In this document: piece after piece, positions 31,079 through 39,766 of the stretch
Layout: every line of letters starts with the position of its first letter
Numbering within the stretch: the first letter of the stretch is position 1
Origin: Sideroxydans lithotrophicus
Lineage (GTDB): Bacteria; Pseudomonadota; Gammaproteobacteria; Burkholderiales; Gallionellaceae
Direction of reading: 5' to 3'
Assembly (NCBI GenBank): GCA_020723185.1
Contig: DYJI01000006.1
Coordinates: 62,001-126,000, forward strand
DNA length: 64,000 bases
Translations under genes and position numbers: made by a program
The notes under the pieces: model-generated
The model's input: the letters and a program-made list of their open reading frames with translations, nothing else
Told to the model about the DNA's origin: nothing
Database searches by the model: none

Positions 31079-31978
31079 ATGCTGAACTCCCTGCGGCGTC
31101 AGTACGCGCAACTCATCACCTCCGGCGGACAGCTTATCCTGCTGTTCGCCGGTTTTCATTTCGGCACCCGTGACGCCTGGTTGTGGAGTCTGGGCGGTAT
31201 CGCCTTCATCAGTCTGTTCGCCTGGTTCTCCGCCCTGCACCGCTACCGCACGATCAGCGGTACGCCTACCTCGCGCATCGCTTCGGCGGCACAAGGCTAT
31301 GTCGAACTGGTCGGCCGCGCGCAAGCGAACGGTGACCCCATACTCGGCAAATACTCACTGCTGCCTTGCCTCTGGTACCGCTACAAGGTCGAACGCAAGA
31401 ACCACAAGAACGAATGGCGCACCGAATCCAGCGGCGAAAGTGATGCACCCTTCCGCATGGACGACGGTAGCGGCACCTGCATCATCGACCCGCGTGGTGC
31501 CGAGATCATCACGCAGCATAAAGACACCTGGCAGGTCGGCGATCATCGGTACACGGAATGGAAGCTGATACAGCAGGACAATCTTTACGCATTGGGAGAG
31601 TTCAGGACGGTTGGCGGCAGCAGCGACCCGGTCACCCGTAACGACTTGGTGAAACAGGTCATCGCCGAATGGAAGCTGGATAACGCCGACCTGATGAAGC
31701 GCTTCGATCTGGACGGCAACGGGCATCTGGACATCGACGAATGGATGCTGGCCCGGCAGGCCGCGAAACGCGAGGCGGACAAACGACTGACCGCCGCGCG
31801 CAACGAACCGGACACCCACTTTCTGCGCCAACCACAGGACAGTCGCATGTTCCTGCTCAGCAACCTGTCCCCGGCCAGACTGGCCCGCCGTTACGCCATC
31901 TGGACATGGGCACACCTGACTTTCTTTTTCGGCGCACTGGCGGGTATCTCTTGGGTGCTGACCACCCTGCCGTACTGA
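31079..31978 (+). CDS. GIDE-domain membrane protein with a canonical EF-hand
   Basis: The 299-residue protein has two N-terminal membrane segments (about 15-30 and 36-55) and a GIDE domain (about 65-180) with GYVELVGRA and the cysteine/tyrosine core LLPCLWYRYKVER. A complete EF-hand loop DLDGNGHLDIDE (residues 210-221) and a C-terminal membrane segment (272-295) follow. GIDE is the domain of the mitochondrial E3 ligase MULAN; bacterial members lack the RING and cluster with LemA. Here the EF-hand suggests calcium binding. The ATG has GGAGAA upstream. Its stop abuts that of the ankyrin gene. Confidence 0.8.
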   Translation: MLNSLRRQYAQLITSGGQLILLFAGFHFGTRDAWLWSLGGIAFISLFAWFSALHRYRTISGTPTSRIASAAQGYVELVGRAQANGDPILGKYSLLPCLWYRYKVERKNHKNEWRTESSGESDAPFRMDDGSGTCIIDPRGAEIITQHKDTWQVGDHRYTEWKLIQQDNLYALGEFRTVGGSSDPVTRNDLVKQVIAEWKLDNADLMKRFDLDGNGHLDIDEWMLARQAAKREADKRLTAARNEPDTHFLRQPQDSRMFLLSNLSPARLARRYAIWTWAHLTFFFGALAGISWVLTTLPY

Positions 31979-32875
31979 TCACACCGCGTAGGTGCCCCCC
32001 GGATTGAGCAGGGCGACGATCTCCTGATGGCCTGCGCGCTCGGCCAGATCCAGCGCCGTCCTGCCATCGCTGTACTTTGCATAGCGATTGGCACCTTTAT
32101 CCAGCAGCAATTTGACCACCTGCGTATGGCCGTTGTTGGCGGCCTTGTGCAGCGCCGTCCAGCCGTCCACCGTAGACAGATTCACATCGGCTCCGCGCAG
32201 GATCAGATAGGCACAGGCGATCAGGTGTCCGCGTGTCGCGGCCTGCATCAGCGCGGTCCAACCGAACTGGCTCTGATAGTTGGGATCGGCACCCTTCTCG
32301 ATCAGCAACTTGACCACGTTCGAGTAGCCATTGAAGGCCGCCCAATGCAGCGGGTTATAGCCGTTCCTGTCACAGGCCGTGATCTTCGCGCCGCACTTGA
32401 TCAGCAACAGCGCGAAATCCTCGTTGCCGTTGAATGCCGAGATCATCAACGGCGTCCAGTGGCGCTCGTCGCGGACTTCCAGATCGACTCCGCAGGACAG
32501 GAATTCATGCACGGCGTTCGGGTTGTTGTCCTCTATGGATTTGATCAGGCCGCCGGGACTGAAGTCATAGCCCATCCGTTCCAGTTCGTGGCGCTTGTAT
32601 TCCGGCACATCTTCCCAGGCACCGACCTTCCTGTCGGCATTGTGCAGGGTGTCCAGATAGTTGCTCAGGCGGATGATCTCTGCCGCGGCCTCCGGCGGGA
32701 AACCGGCCCGGTCGCCGCTGCGTTTGTCCACCATGAGGTCCTGCAGGTAGGCATCAATATGGGGCGTCTCGATCAACTCGACGAGCTTGCTGAACACGCG
32801 CGGGAAACGCGCCTCCAGGATCTCCGGATACAGCGACCTGTCATCACCCAGCAATCGCAGCAGACGCGCATCCAT
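31979..32875 (-). CDS. Ankyrin-repeat protein
   Basis: The 298-residue product has a helical N-terminal region (1-105) without recognised domain and five clear ankyrin repeats (about 138-294). Typical repeat cores are GYNPLHWAAFNGYSNVVKLLIEKGAD and DGWTALHKAANNGHTQVVKLLLDKGA (shortened here). A divergent repeat may begin near residue 108. There is no signal peptide, so it is probably cytoplasmic and mediates protein binding. Its start overlaps the HD-GYP stop by one base (TGATG), implying coupled translation. Its stop directly abuts the convergent GIDE gene (TGATCA). Confidence 0.88.
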   Translation of the reverse strand: MDARLLRLLGDDRSLYPEILEARFPRVFSKLVELIETPHIDAYLQDLMVDKRSGDRAGFPPEAAAEIIRLSNYLDTLHNADRKVGAWEDVPEYKRHELERMGYDFSPGGLIKSIEDNNPNAVHEFLSCGVDLEVRDERHWTPLMISAFNGNEDFALLLIKCGAKITACDRNGYNPLHWAAFNGYSNVVKLLIEKGADPNYQSQFGWTALMQAATRGHLIACAYLILRGADVNLSTVDGWTALHKAANNGHTQVVKLLLDKGANRYAKYSDGRTALDLAERAGHQEIVALLNPGGTYAV

Positions 32876-34230
32876 CAGTCGCTGAACCTTTCCGCGATCT
32901 GCCGGAACTCATCCTGGATAGCCAGGAAAGCGTCCACCACATCCGGATCGAAATGCTTGCCGCGCCCGTCCACGATGAACGCCACCGCATCCTCGTGACT
33001 GAAAGCTTTCTTGTAGACACGCTTGCAGATCAGGGCATCGTAAACATCTGCCAGCGCCATCAACCTGGCGGAGATGGGGATCTCGTCGCCTTTGAGCCCT
33101 TGCGGATAACCGCTGCCATCCCATTTCTCGTGATGGCCTGAAGCGATCTCGCGCCCGATATGCAGGAAGCGGCTGGGCGCCGGCAGGCTGGCTTCCGCAG
33201 CCGCCAGTGCATCGCCACCGATGCGCGGGTGCTGTTTCATGATCTCGTACTCTTCCGGCGTGAGCTTTCCCTGCTTGAGCAGGATGTGGTCCGGGATGCC
33301 GACCTTTCCGATGTCGTGCAGGGGGGCGAGCTTGTACAGGGATTCGATGTTGTCGTCGTTGAGGAATTCCCGGAAACGCGGATGCTGGCGCAGCTTCACC
33401 GCCAATGCGCGGATATAGGTCTGCGTGCGCCGCAGATGGTTGCCGGTCTCGTTGTCGCGCGTCTCGGCCATCGTCGCCATCGCGATGATGGTGACATCGC
33501 GTATGCGCGACACCTCCTCGGTCTGGTGCTGCAACTGTTCGGTACGCTCGCGCACCTTGCTCTCCAGGCCGTCGTTAAGCCGCGCAAGTTGCTGCGCAAG
33601 CGACAGGTTCTCAAAACGCTGACGCAAAGAATGCATGACGAGTTTGCTGAGGAACTGCCCTGCCCCCAGCATCACCACCATGAACAGCAGCAGCATGATG
33701 GCCAGTGCAAGGTGCGTCTCGTCCTGCTCGACTGCCACGCGGAAGATGAGCGGCAGCATCAGCCCCAGCAGATAGGCATAGAACGCTGGCGGATGCGTGG
33801 CATTCATGGTGGTCGCCCCGGCTGCGAGACCCAACATCACGCAGATCAACAGCACCTGATCCAGCAATAAAACGGGGAAGAAGAACAGGGTGCCGAAGCC
33901 CCACATCATGCCGATGACCAATGCGAACCAGAGGAAGCGTCGGCTCCATTCCAGACATTCGCCGACCGTGCCAGTGCGCTCACGGTAGCCCAGCCATGTC
34001 ACCAATTCGGCGACATGGAGCAGGTAGGCACAACCTATCCACAGGAGCAGATGGCGATGCAAGTCGGCATCCCACATCAACCAGACGAAGATGGGTTCGG
34101 CAAGCATCTGGCCCAACACCATATACGGGAACAGTTTCAGGCGGGCACGCAGTTGCTCCGAGCGCACAGCCAGATTGCCCGCATCGATGCGGAACATCAG
34201 TTCATCAAGGAGATCTCTGACCGCAGCCAT
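32875..34230 (-). CDS. Membrane HD-GYP domain protein (probable c-di-GMP phosphodiesterase)
   Basis: The 451-residue protein has six or seven membrane segments (about 35-200), a coiled-coil linker (205-240) and a C-terminal HD-GYP domain. The catalytic HD pair is in LAPLHDIGKVGIPD (His305-Asp306), and the GYP motif is in HHEKWDGSGYPQGL (374-376). All expected metal ligands seem intact, so it should hydrolyse c-di-GMP. The membrane part is a candidate ligand or voltage sensor of unknown specificity. The ankyrin gene downstream overlaps by one base and may encode a binding partner. Confidence 0.92.
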   Translation of the reverse strand: MAAVRDLLDELMFRIDAGNLAVRSEQLRARLKLFPYMVLGQMLAEPIFVWLMWDADLHRHLLLWIGCAYLLHVAELVTWLGYRERTGTVGECLEWSRRFLWFALVIGMMWGFGTLFFFPVLLLDQVLLICVMLGLAAGATTMNATHPPAFYAYLLGLMLPLIFRVAVEQDETHLALAIMLLLFMVVMLGAGQFLSKLVMHSLRQRFENLSLAQQLARLNDGLESKVRERTEQLQHQTEEVSRIRDVTIIAMATMAETRDNETGNHLRRTQTYIRALAVKLRQHPRFREFLNDDNIESLYKLAPLHDIGKVGIPDHILLKQGKLTPEEYEIMKQHPRIGGDALAAAEASLPAPSRFLHIGREIASGHHEKWDGSGYPQGLKGDEIPISARLMALADVYDALICKRVYKKAFSHEDAVAFIVDGRGKHFDPDVVDAFLAIQDEFRQIAERFSD

Positions 34231-34311
34231 AACCCGACTTCATTCCCGTATCCGTTGCATGCAGTGGACAACAATCCGCCGGTTACGTCAATGCATGCAC
34301 GCTGTAGCAGT

Positions 34312-36237
34312 TCATGCGCGATGGAAGAACGCCACGGCATCGGCCTCGACGCGCGTGCGCTTGAACGGCGGCAGACTCTGCCAGATGCGCTTGCCGTAGT
34401 GCTTGGAGATCAGCCGCGGATCACAGATCATCAGTACACCGCGGTCGTGCTCGTCGCGGATCAGGCGCCCTGCCCCCTGCTTCAGGTTGATGATGGTGCG
34501 CGGCAGCTGGAACTCCATGAAGGCATTGCGTCCCTGCTTGTTCATCTCGGCGATGCGCGCAGCCAGCACCGGATCGTCCGGCGGCGCGAAGGGCAGTTTG
34601 TCGATCACCACCAGCGACAGCGCCTCGCCGCGCACGTCCACCCCTTCCCAGAATGACTGGCTACCCAGCAGCACCGCATTGCCGTGCTCGCGGAAACGCG
34701 ACAGCAACTCGTTGCGCGAGCCTTCTCCCTGTATCAGCAAGGGATATCTCAGATTCCTGCGCTCGAACTCCGCCTGCAGGATCTCGTAGGCACGCTGCAT
34801 CGCGCGCAGGCTGGTGAACAGCAGGAAGGCGCGGCCACGGCTCGCTTCGACGAGCGGCAAAGCCGCCTGCACCACTGCATCGGTATAGCCTTCGGTATTG
34901 GGTTCCGGCAGATTCTGCGGCACATACAGCAGCGCCTGTTCGGGATAGTCGAACGGGCTGTCCCAGCAAGCGGTGCGCGCCTCCTGCAAACCCATCTCAG
35001 CCTGGTAATGCGCGAAGTTCTGTTTCACTGCCAGCGTTGCCGAGGTGAATATCCAGGCACGCGGATGGCCGCCGATCTGCTTCTTGAATATCTCGGCGAT
35101 GGACAGCGGCGTGCTGTTCAGTTGCAGGGAATGGTGGAACACTTCCAGCCAGCGCACCGTCTCCGGCAAGTCACCGTCCTGCCAGTGTTTCAACTGCTGG
35201 ACCAGCGTCAATGCGCGCTGCCAGCAGTTCTCCAGCCCCTCGCTGCGTTCCGCCTGCTTCTCCAGCAGCGCCGCAAGATTGCCCAGTTTCTCGCCCAGCG
35301 TCTTCAGCGCCGGGGCGAACTCCTTGAAGTCCTCCGTGGCCTGCGCCGCCATGCGTCCTTCGCGCTTGAACACCAGCCGCATGTCGCGCGCGGCCTTGTC
35401 CAGCGCGTCACACGCCACCGGCAAGGCGGCGAAATCCTTGGCCGAGGTCAGCGCCTCGATGCGCGCATCCTGCGCCAGATCGAACAGTTGCGAAGTGGAG
35501 ATGCTTTCGCCGAAGAACAGACTGGCCGTCTCCGGCAACTGGTGCGCCTCGTCGAATATCACCGTGTTGCAGGCCGGCAACAATTCGGCCACCCCCTCGT
35601 CACGCAGCATCACATCGGCGAAGAACAGATGATGGTTCACCACCACGATGTCCGCCTCCATCGCCTCCTTGCGAGCCTTGAGCACGAAACAATCCTTGTG
35701 CATGGGGCATTCCTGGCCCAGACAATTGTCGCGCGTCGAGGTCACATGCATCCAGATCGGCGCGTTCTCCGGCACGTCCGCTAGTCCGCTCTTGTCACCG
35801 CTCTGCGTGACTTTCGCGTAGTTCACGATCTTCGCCAGATGCTTCACATCCTCGCGCGTCTTGAACAGGCCGTTTGACTGTGCCAGTTCCAGATGGTAGT
35901 GACACACATAGTTGGAACGCCCCTTGAGCAAGGCCACCGACACCGGTGCCTTCAGCGCATCGCGCACCATCGGCAGGTCCTTCTGGAACAGCTGGTCCTG
36001 CAGGTTCTTGGTGCCGGTGGAGACCACCACCTTGCCGCCATTGAGCAGCGCCGGCACCAGATAGGCGAATGTCTTGCCCGTGCCGGTGCCCGCCTCCGCG
36101 ATCAGGATGGCGTTGTCGCGGATCGCCTCCGCCACGGCCAAAGCCATCTCGCGCTGCTGCACGCGCGGCCGGAACGAGGCGACCTCGGTGGCAAGCGGGC
36201 TTTGTTCGGAAAAGAAACGTTCGACTTCGGTGGTCAC
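34312..36237 (-). CDS. yoaA: DinG-family iron-sulfur DNA helicase, YoaA type
   Basis: This XPD-like superfamily 2 helicase unwinds DNA 5' to 3'. The 641-residue product has Walker A in AEAGTGTGKT and the DEAH box in VIFDEAHQLP. Four cluster cysteines are visible, in NYVCHYH and NCLGQECPMHKDCF. Motif VI is QGAGRLIRD. Length and the NCLGQECPMHKDCFV block match Escherichia coli YoaA rather than the longer DinG. The start is GTG without a clear Shine-Dalgarno site; starting at the next Met would cut the Q-like motif. No LexA box is seen in front of it. It is divergent from the flavin reductase gene. Confidence 0.93.
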   Translation of the reverse strand: MTTEVERFFSEQSPLATEVASFRPRVQQREMALAVAEAIRDNAILIAEAGTGTGKTFAYLVPALLNGGKVVVSTGTKNLQDQLFQKDLPMVRDALKAPVSVALLKGRSNYVCHYHLELAQSNGLFKTREDVKHLAKIVNYAKVTQSGDKSGLADVPENAPIWMHVTSTRDNCLGQECPMHKDCFVLKARKEAMEADIVVVNHHLFFADVMLRDEGVAELLPACNTVIFDEAHQLPETASLFFGESISTSQLFDLAQDARIEALTSAKDFAALPVACDALDKAARDMRLVFKREGRMAAQATEDFKEFAPALKTLGEKLGNLAALLEKQAERSEGLENCWQRALTLVQQLKHWQDGDLPETVRWLEVFHHSLQLNSTPLSIAEIFKKQIGGHPRAWIFTSATLAVKQNFAHYQAEMGLQEARTACWDSPFDYPEQALLYVPQNLPEPNTEGYTDAVVQAALPLVEASRGRAFLLFTSLRAMQRAYEILQAEFERRNLRYPLLIQGEGSRNELLSRFREHGNAVLLGSQSFWEGVDVRGEALSLVVIDKLPFAPPDDPVLAARIAEMNKQGRNAFMEFQLPRTIINLKQGAGRLIRDEHDRGVLMICDPRLISKHYGKRIWQSLPPFKRTRVEADAVAFFHRA

Positions 36238-36306
36238 GATGCGGGTTTGGTCGTTGGCAGGAGACAGCGCTATAGTGCGATGGCGATTTTACGCGAGGTA
36301 CCGGTT

Positions 36307-36843
36307 ATGGCTAAGAAGAACTTTCCGTTATCCAAAGTCTACCGTCTGCTGGAGCCGGGCCCGGTGGTGCTGGTGACCACAGCCCGCAAAGACAAGGCGA
36401 ACATCATGACCCTGTCGTGGCTGACGATGATGGAGTTCGAGCCGCCGCTGGTGGGCTGCGTGATCAGCGGACGCAACTTCAGTTTCGAGGCGTTGCAGAA
36501 GACCGGGGAATGCGTGCTCAACATCCCGACGGAGCAACTGGCTAAACAGGTGGTGAAAGTGGGCAACTGCACGGGCAGAAAGGTGGACAAGTTCAGCAGG
36601 TTCAAACTGACGCCGTCACCGGCCTCGATCGTTGCAGCGCCGCTGATAGACGAGTGTTACGCCAATCTCGAATGCAAGGTGGTGGATAGACGGATGGTGA
36701 ACAAATACAACTTCTTCGTACTGGAGGTGGTCAAGGCGTGGATCGACCCCGCGCAAAAAGACCCGCGCACCCTGCATCATCAGGGCAAGGGCGTGTTCGT
36801 GGTGGACGGGGACAGGATCAGGCTGCCCTCGAAAAAGCCATGA
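36307..36843 (+). CDS. Flavin reductase-like FMN-binding split-barrel protein
   Basis: The 178-residue product matches the flavin reductase-like family, in which FMN binds a split barrel. PGPVVLVTTARKDKANIMTLSW is the characteristic N-terminal strand pair, and SFEALQKTGECVLNIP and GKVDKFSRFKLT-like segments follow. Partners and substrates vary widely (flavin reduction, or monooxygenase support). GAGGTA precedes the ATG; a far longer frame extends antisense to yoaA and is rejected. Its stop overlaps the next gene as ATGA. Confidence 0.85.
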   Translation: MAKKNFPLSKVYRLLEPGPVVLVTTARKDKANIMTLSWLTMMEFEPPLVGCVISGRNFSFEALQKTGECVLNIPTEQLAKQVVKVGNCTGRKVDKFSRFKLTPSPASIVAAPLIDECYANLECKVVDRRMVNKYNFFVLEVVKAWIDPAQKDPRTLHHQGKGVFVVDGDRIRLPSKKP

Positions 36844-37253
36844 TCAGGCTGCGTCATCTCCTTGCCTGGCTGGTATTGCTGGGGGTCGCCATGCTCAATG
36901 GCACGTTGCGCGACTTCAGCTATGGCCGACATATGTCGGAGTTGTCGGCCCACCAGCTCTCCACGGTGATCGGCATGCTGCTGTTCGGGCTGGTGATCCA
37001 TCGTTATGTGAGGCGCTGGCCACCTGGTTCGGCGCTTGAAGCAGGGTGCATCGGGATGTTCTGGTTGTTGCTCACGGTGGCCTTCGAGTTCATGTTCTTC
37101 CACTATGTGGCCGGGCATCCCTGGCAGGTGTTGCTGGAGAACTACGACATGGCTGCGGGACGTTTGTGGCCGCTGCTGCTGTGCTGGGTCGCCGTCGCCC
37201 CTTACCTCTTCTTCCGCCTGAGCCGCTCGCCTGCAGGCACATCCCGTGATTGA
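36840..37253 (+). CDS. Small four-helix membrane protein of unknown function
   Basis: The 137-residue product has four predicted membrane segments (about 5-20, 38-56, 72-92 and 108-126). It starts [21 protein letters not shown], which could also act as an uncleaved signal anchor. No catalytic motif is visible. Its ATG overlaps the flavin reductase stop, so the two are probably co-translated, perhaps because the reductase works near the membrane. I do not recognise the family. Confidence 0.72.
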   Translation: MIRLRHLLAWLVLLGVAMLNGTLRDFSYGRHMSELSAHQLSTVIGMLLFGLVIHRYVRRWPPGSALEAGCIGMFWLLLTVAFEFMFFHYVAGHPWQVLLENYDMAAGRLWPLLLCWVAVAPYLFFRLSRSPAGTSRD

Positions 37254-37266
37254 ACGCAAAGCCACC

Positions 37267-37716
37267 ATGAAGATACTCATCGACGCCGACGCCTGCCCGA
37301 AAGTCATCAAGGAGATCCTGTTCCGGGCGGCGGACAGAAGGCAGATCCATACCACGCTGGTGGCCAACCAGTTGCTGTACTGTCCGCCCTCCCCTTACAT
37401 CCGCGCCTTGCAGGTGCCTGCCGGTTTCGATGTGGCAGACAACAAGATCGTGGAGATGACCGAATCGGGCGACCTGGTCATCACGGCAGACATCCCGCTG
37501 GCGGCCGGGGTGATTGCCAAAGGCGGGCATGTACTGAACCCGCGCGGCGAGTTGTACACCCGCGACAGCATCAAGGAACGATTGGCGATGCGCGATTTCA
37601 TGGAGGTGCTGCGCAGCAGCGGCGTGGAGACCGGCGGGCCGGCCGCTTTGAACCAGAAGGACCGGCAGGCGTTCGCCAATCAGCTCGACCGTTTGCTGGC
37701 GAGACGCGCGCCCTGA
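37267..37716 (+). CDS. yaiI: YaiI/YqxD (UPF0178) family protein
   Basis: The 149-residue protein starts [22 protein letters not shown] and contains the family blocks [20 protein letters not shown] and [10 protein letters not shown]. Its conserved acidic residues ([19 protein letters not shown]) resemble the arrangement in PIN-like nucleases, but no activity is established for the family. A GTG 21 bases upstream is in frame. The ATG is preferred because the family begins with this M-x-I-x-V/I-D-A-D-A sequence. It is downstream of the membrane protein gene with 13 bases between. Confidence 0.9.
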   Translation: MKILIDADACPKVIKEILFRAADRRQIHTTLVANQLLYCPPSPYIRALQVPAGFDVADNKIVEMTESGDLVITADIPLAAGVIAKGGHVLNPRGELYTRDSIKERLAMRDFMEVLRSSGVETGGPAALNQKDRQAFANQLDRLLARRAP

Positions 37717-37719
37717 ATC

Positions 37720-37920
37720 TCAGGGCTGCGCGTCGCCGTCTTCGGCAGCGCCTTCCGCCGGGTCGCGCCCCTTCCACTGTGCATAGCACTCCAACCCGCA
37801 GAAATGCGCCACATAGTCTTTCACCTCGAAATTCACCGCGGCTGACTGCGGAACCTCTTTCTTGCAGACTTCACAGCTGACTTGCCCGGATAAAGGCCGG
37901 GCTTGGGGATGGTTAGTCAT
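37720..37920 (-). CDS. Small zinc-ribbon-like metal-binding protein (DUF3330-like)
   Basis: The 66-residue protein has two cysteine pairs, CEVCKKEVP near residue 16 and FCGLECYAQW near residue 40. They should form one zinc site, resembling the DUF3330/TRASH-like class of small metal-binding proteins. The ATG has a strong AGGAGGTG ribosome binding site. The C-terminus is acidic and disordered. It converges on yaiI with a 3-base gap and diverges from the hemerythrin gene. Function is unknown. Confidence 0.72.
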   Translation of the reverse strand: MTNHPQARPLSGQVSCEVCKKEVPQSAAVNFEVKDYVAHFCGLECYAQWKGRDPAEGAAEDGDAQP

Positions 37921-38090
37921 GACACACCTCCTGTAGGGTGTAGACGTCTCCCCAGACTATCCCTGTCGCGGTCGGCTGGCAAGCGTAAAGCTCACGTCCC
38001 CCTGACGGCCGCATGGCGAACAACTAAGCTTTGCGGGAGTACAATCTTCACGCAATGCCGCAGTGATCCAACGCAAACGGGGAGAAGCTC

Positions 38091-38537
38091 ATGCAAATCG
38101 CATGGAAGAAAGAACTGGAGATCGGCAACGAGATGATAGACACCCAGCATCGCATGCTGGTGCTGCTACTGAAGAAGCTCGATCTGGCGATCACCAGCCG
38201 GATGGGCGAGAAAGTCGTTATGGGCGTTCTGCTCGAGGTCAAGAAGTTCACCGAATTCCACTTCCTGAGCGAAGAGAACCTGATGGCCGAGTTGCGCTAT
38301 CCCGGGCTGGCCGACCATGAACGCATCCATTCAGAATTGCTGGGCCAGTTGAACGTTTTCATCGCCAAGATCAACCGCAAGCAGGAGACGCCGGAGGACA
38401 TCCTGCCGCAGATCGTGACCTGGGTCGCAAACCATGTGGTCAGCGAGGACCTGAAGATCGCCGAATATGTGAAGAGCTCCTCCTACCGCCCCATCGCCGA
38501 AGACTGTTACGCGCTATACCTCAAGCGTTACGATTGA
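38091..38537 (+). CDS. Bacteriohemerythrin
   Basis: The 148-residue single-domain hemerythrin should carry a non-haem diiron site that reversibly binds oxygen. All seven ligands of the family are visible: His20 (DTQH), His57 and Glu61 (FHFLSEE), His76 and His80 (DHERIH), and His115 and Asp120 (NHVVSED). GGGGAG precedes the ATG. A TACAAT hexamer about 45 bases upstream is a possible -10 without a good -35. Such proteins are common in microaerophiles, where they may store, deliver or sense oxygen. It converges on mltC. Confidence 0.92.
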   Translation: MQIAWKKELEIGNEMIDTQHRMLVLLLKKLDLAITSRMGEKVVMGVLLEVKKFTEFHFLSEENLMAELRYPGLADHERIHSELLGQLNVFIAKINRKQETPEDILPQIVTWVANHVVSEDLKIAEYVKSSSYRPIAEDCYALYLKRYD

Positions 38538-38540
38538 GTC

Positions 38541-39743
38541 TCACATCACGGCGTACAGCTTCTTCGCCTCCACCACCTTCACGATATATCCGCGTGTCTC
38601 CTCGTAGGGCAGTTTGGTGCGCAAGGCGTCGTATACCTGTTCCGGCTTCATCGCATTGATCTTGTTGATCGCATCATACTGGCGCTCGCGGCTGTTCTTG
38701 AGCTGGCTGAATGCACGCATCACATTGGACGGCCCGGTGTTGTAGGCGGCGATGGCGCAGTATTCGCGCGACACCGGATTCTGTATCTCGCGCAACGGAC
38801 TGTCCCTGAGCAGCACGCCCAGATAAGTGGAGCCCAGCTCGATGTTGTTGTTCGCGTCGAACAGGTACTCCTTGCTCGGCATCACATCCTCGCCCTTGGC
38901 CTTGCGATAGGCCTCACGCCCGCCGCTGGAGGGCACCAGCTGCATCATGCCGTAGGCCGGTGCACTCGACACCGCGTAGGGGTTGAACGCGCTCTCGGTC
39001 TTGATGACGGCATAGATCAGACTGCGGCTGACGTTCGTGTTGTCGGAATGGCGGCGCACCGTCGAGGCATACTGTACCGCGCGCTTGTCCAGATGCGAAT
39101 TCACCATACTGAAGCGCACGAAATACACGTTCTTGCGCGTGCCGTTGGCGTCGATGCTGCGCGACTGCAACTTGTTATCCACCAGATAATCGGCATAGCG
39201 CTCCACATCCTCGCGCGACTTGAGCATGTTGCCGTTCTGGTCAGCCACCAACTGCTCCAGATAGGGGTCTCCATTGAGCGATATCTCCTTGTCGGAGAAG
39301 AGATCGACTGCGCCCGGATCGCCCGGCGTCAGCAGGGCCACCACCACGGCGTTGCGCAGCTTGCCCTTCACGCCCGCCTCGTCCAGATGCTCGATGAGGA
39401 TGCTGCCCGCGTCGTAATCCACCACCACCCGGTTCTTGTAATTCTCGGTGTATTTGACGTAACGCGTACGATTGGGAAGTGTGCGCGATTCCTTCTTGCC
39501 CCACTTCGCCCCGCTCTCCTTCTGCACATTCCCCATCAGGCGGTTGTATTCCGCCTCGACCTTGCGCAGGTCGGACAGTATGAGTTGCGGATTGTATTTG
39601 TAGGCCTCCACCCGGTTGGTGGCGACCCTGCGCAAAGCCTGTTTGGGATCGCTGGCCGTGGCGATGTCGATCATTTGTTTCGTGGAACAGGCGGGCAGAC
39701 ACAACAGCCCCGTTCCCAGCACCAACAAGAGTTTGCGTCTCAT
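38541..39743 (-). CDS. mltC: Membrane-bound lytic murein transglycosylase C
   Basis: MltC cleaves peptidoglycan glycan strands to 1,6-anhydromuropeptides at the periplasmic face of the outer membrane. The 400-residue lipoprotein starts MRRKLLLVLGTGLLCLPAC, and the lipobox Cys is residue 19. GGGAGG precedes this ATG; six upstream residues in the frame are ignored. The N-terminal MltC-type domain is followed by an SLT domain with the catalytic Glu250 in KTESAFNPYAVS and the GMMQL and AAYNTGP motifs. It lies 23 bases after the Uup gene. Confidence 0.93.
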   Translation of the reverse strand: MRRKLLLVLGTGLLCLPACSTKQMIDIATASDPKQALRRVATNRVEAYKYNPQLILSDLRKVEAEYNRLMGNVQKESGAKWGKKESRTLPNRTRYVKYTENYKNRVVVDYDAGSILIEHLDEAGVKGKLRNAVVVALLTPGDPGAVDLFSDKEISLNGDPYLEQLVADQNGNMLKSREDVERYADYLVDNKLQSRSIDANGTRKNVYFVRFSMVNSHLDKRAVQYASTVRRHSDNTNVSRSLIYAVIKTESAFNPYAVSSAPAYGMMQLVPSSGGREAYRKAKGEDVMPSKEYLFDANNNIELGSTYLGVLLRDSPLREIQNPVSREYCAIAAYNTGPSNVMRAFSQLKNSRERQYDAINKINAMKPEQVYDALRTKLPYEETRGYIVKVVEAKKLYAVM

Positions 39744-39766
39744 CACCACCTCCCGTTCCAAACGAT

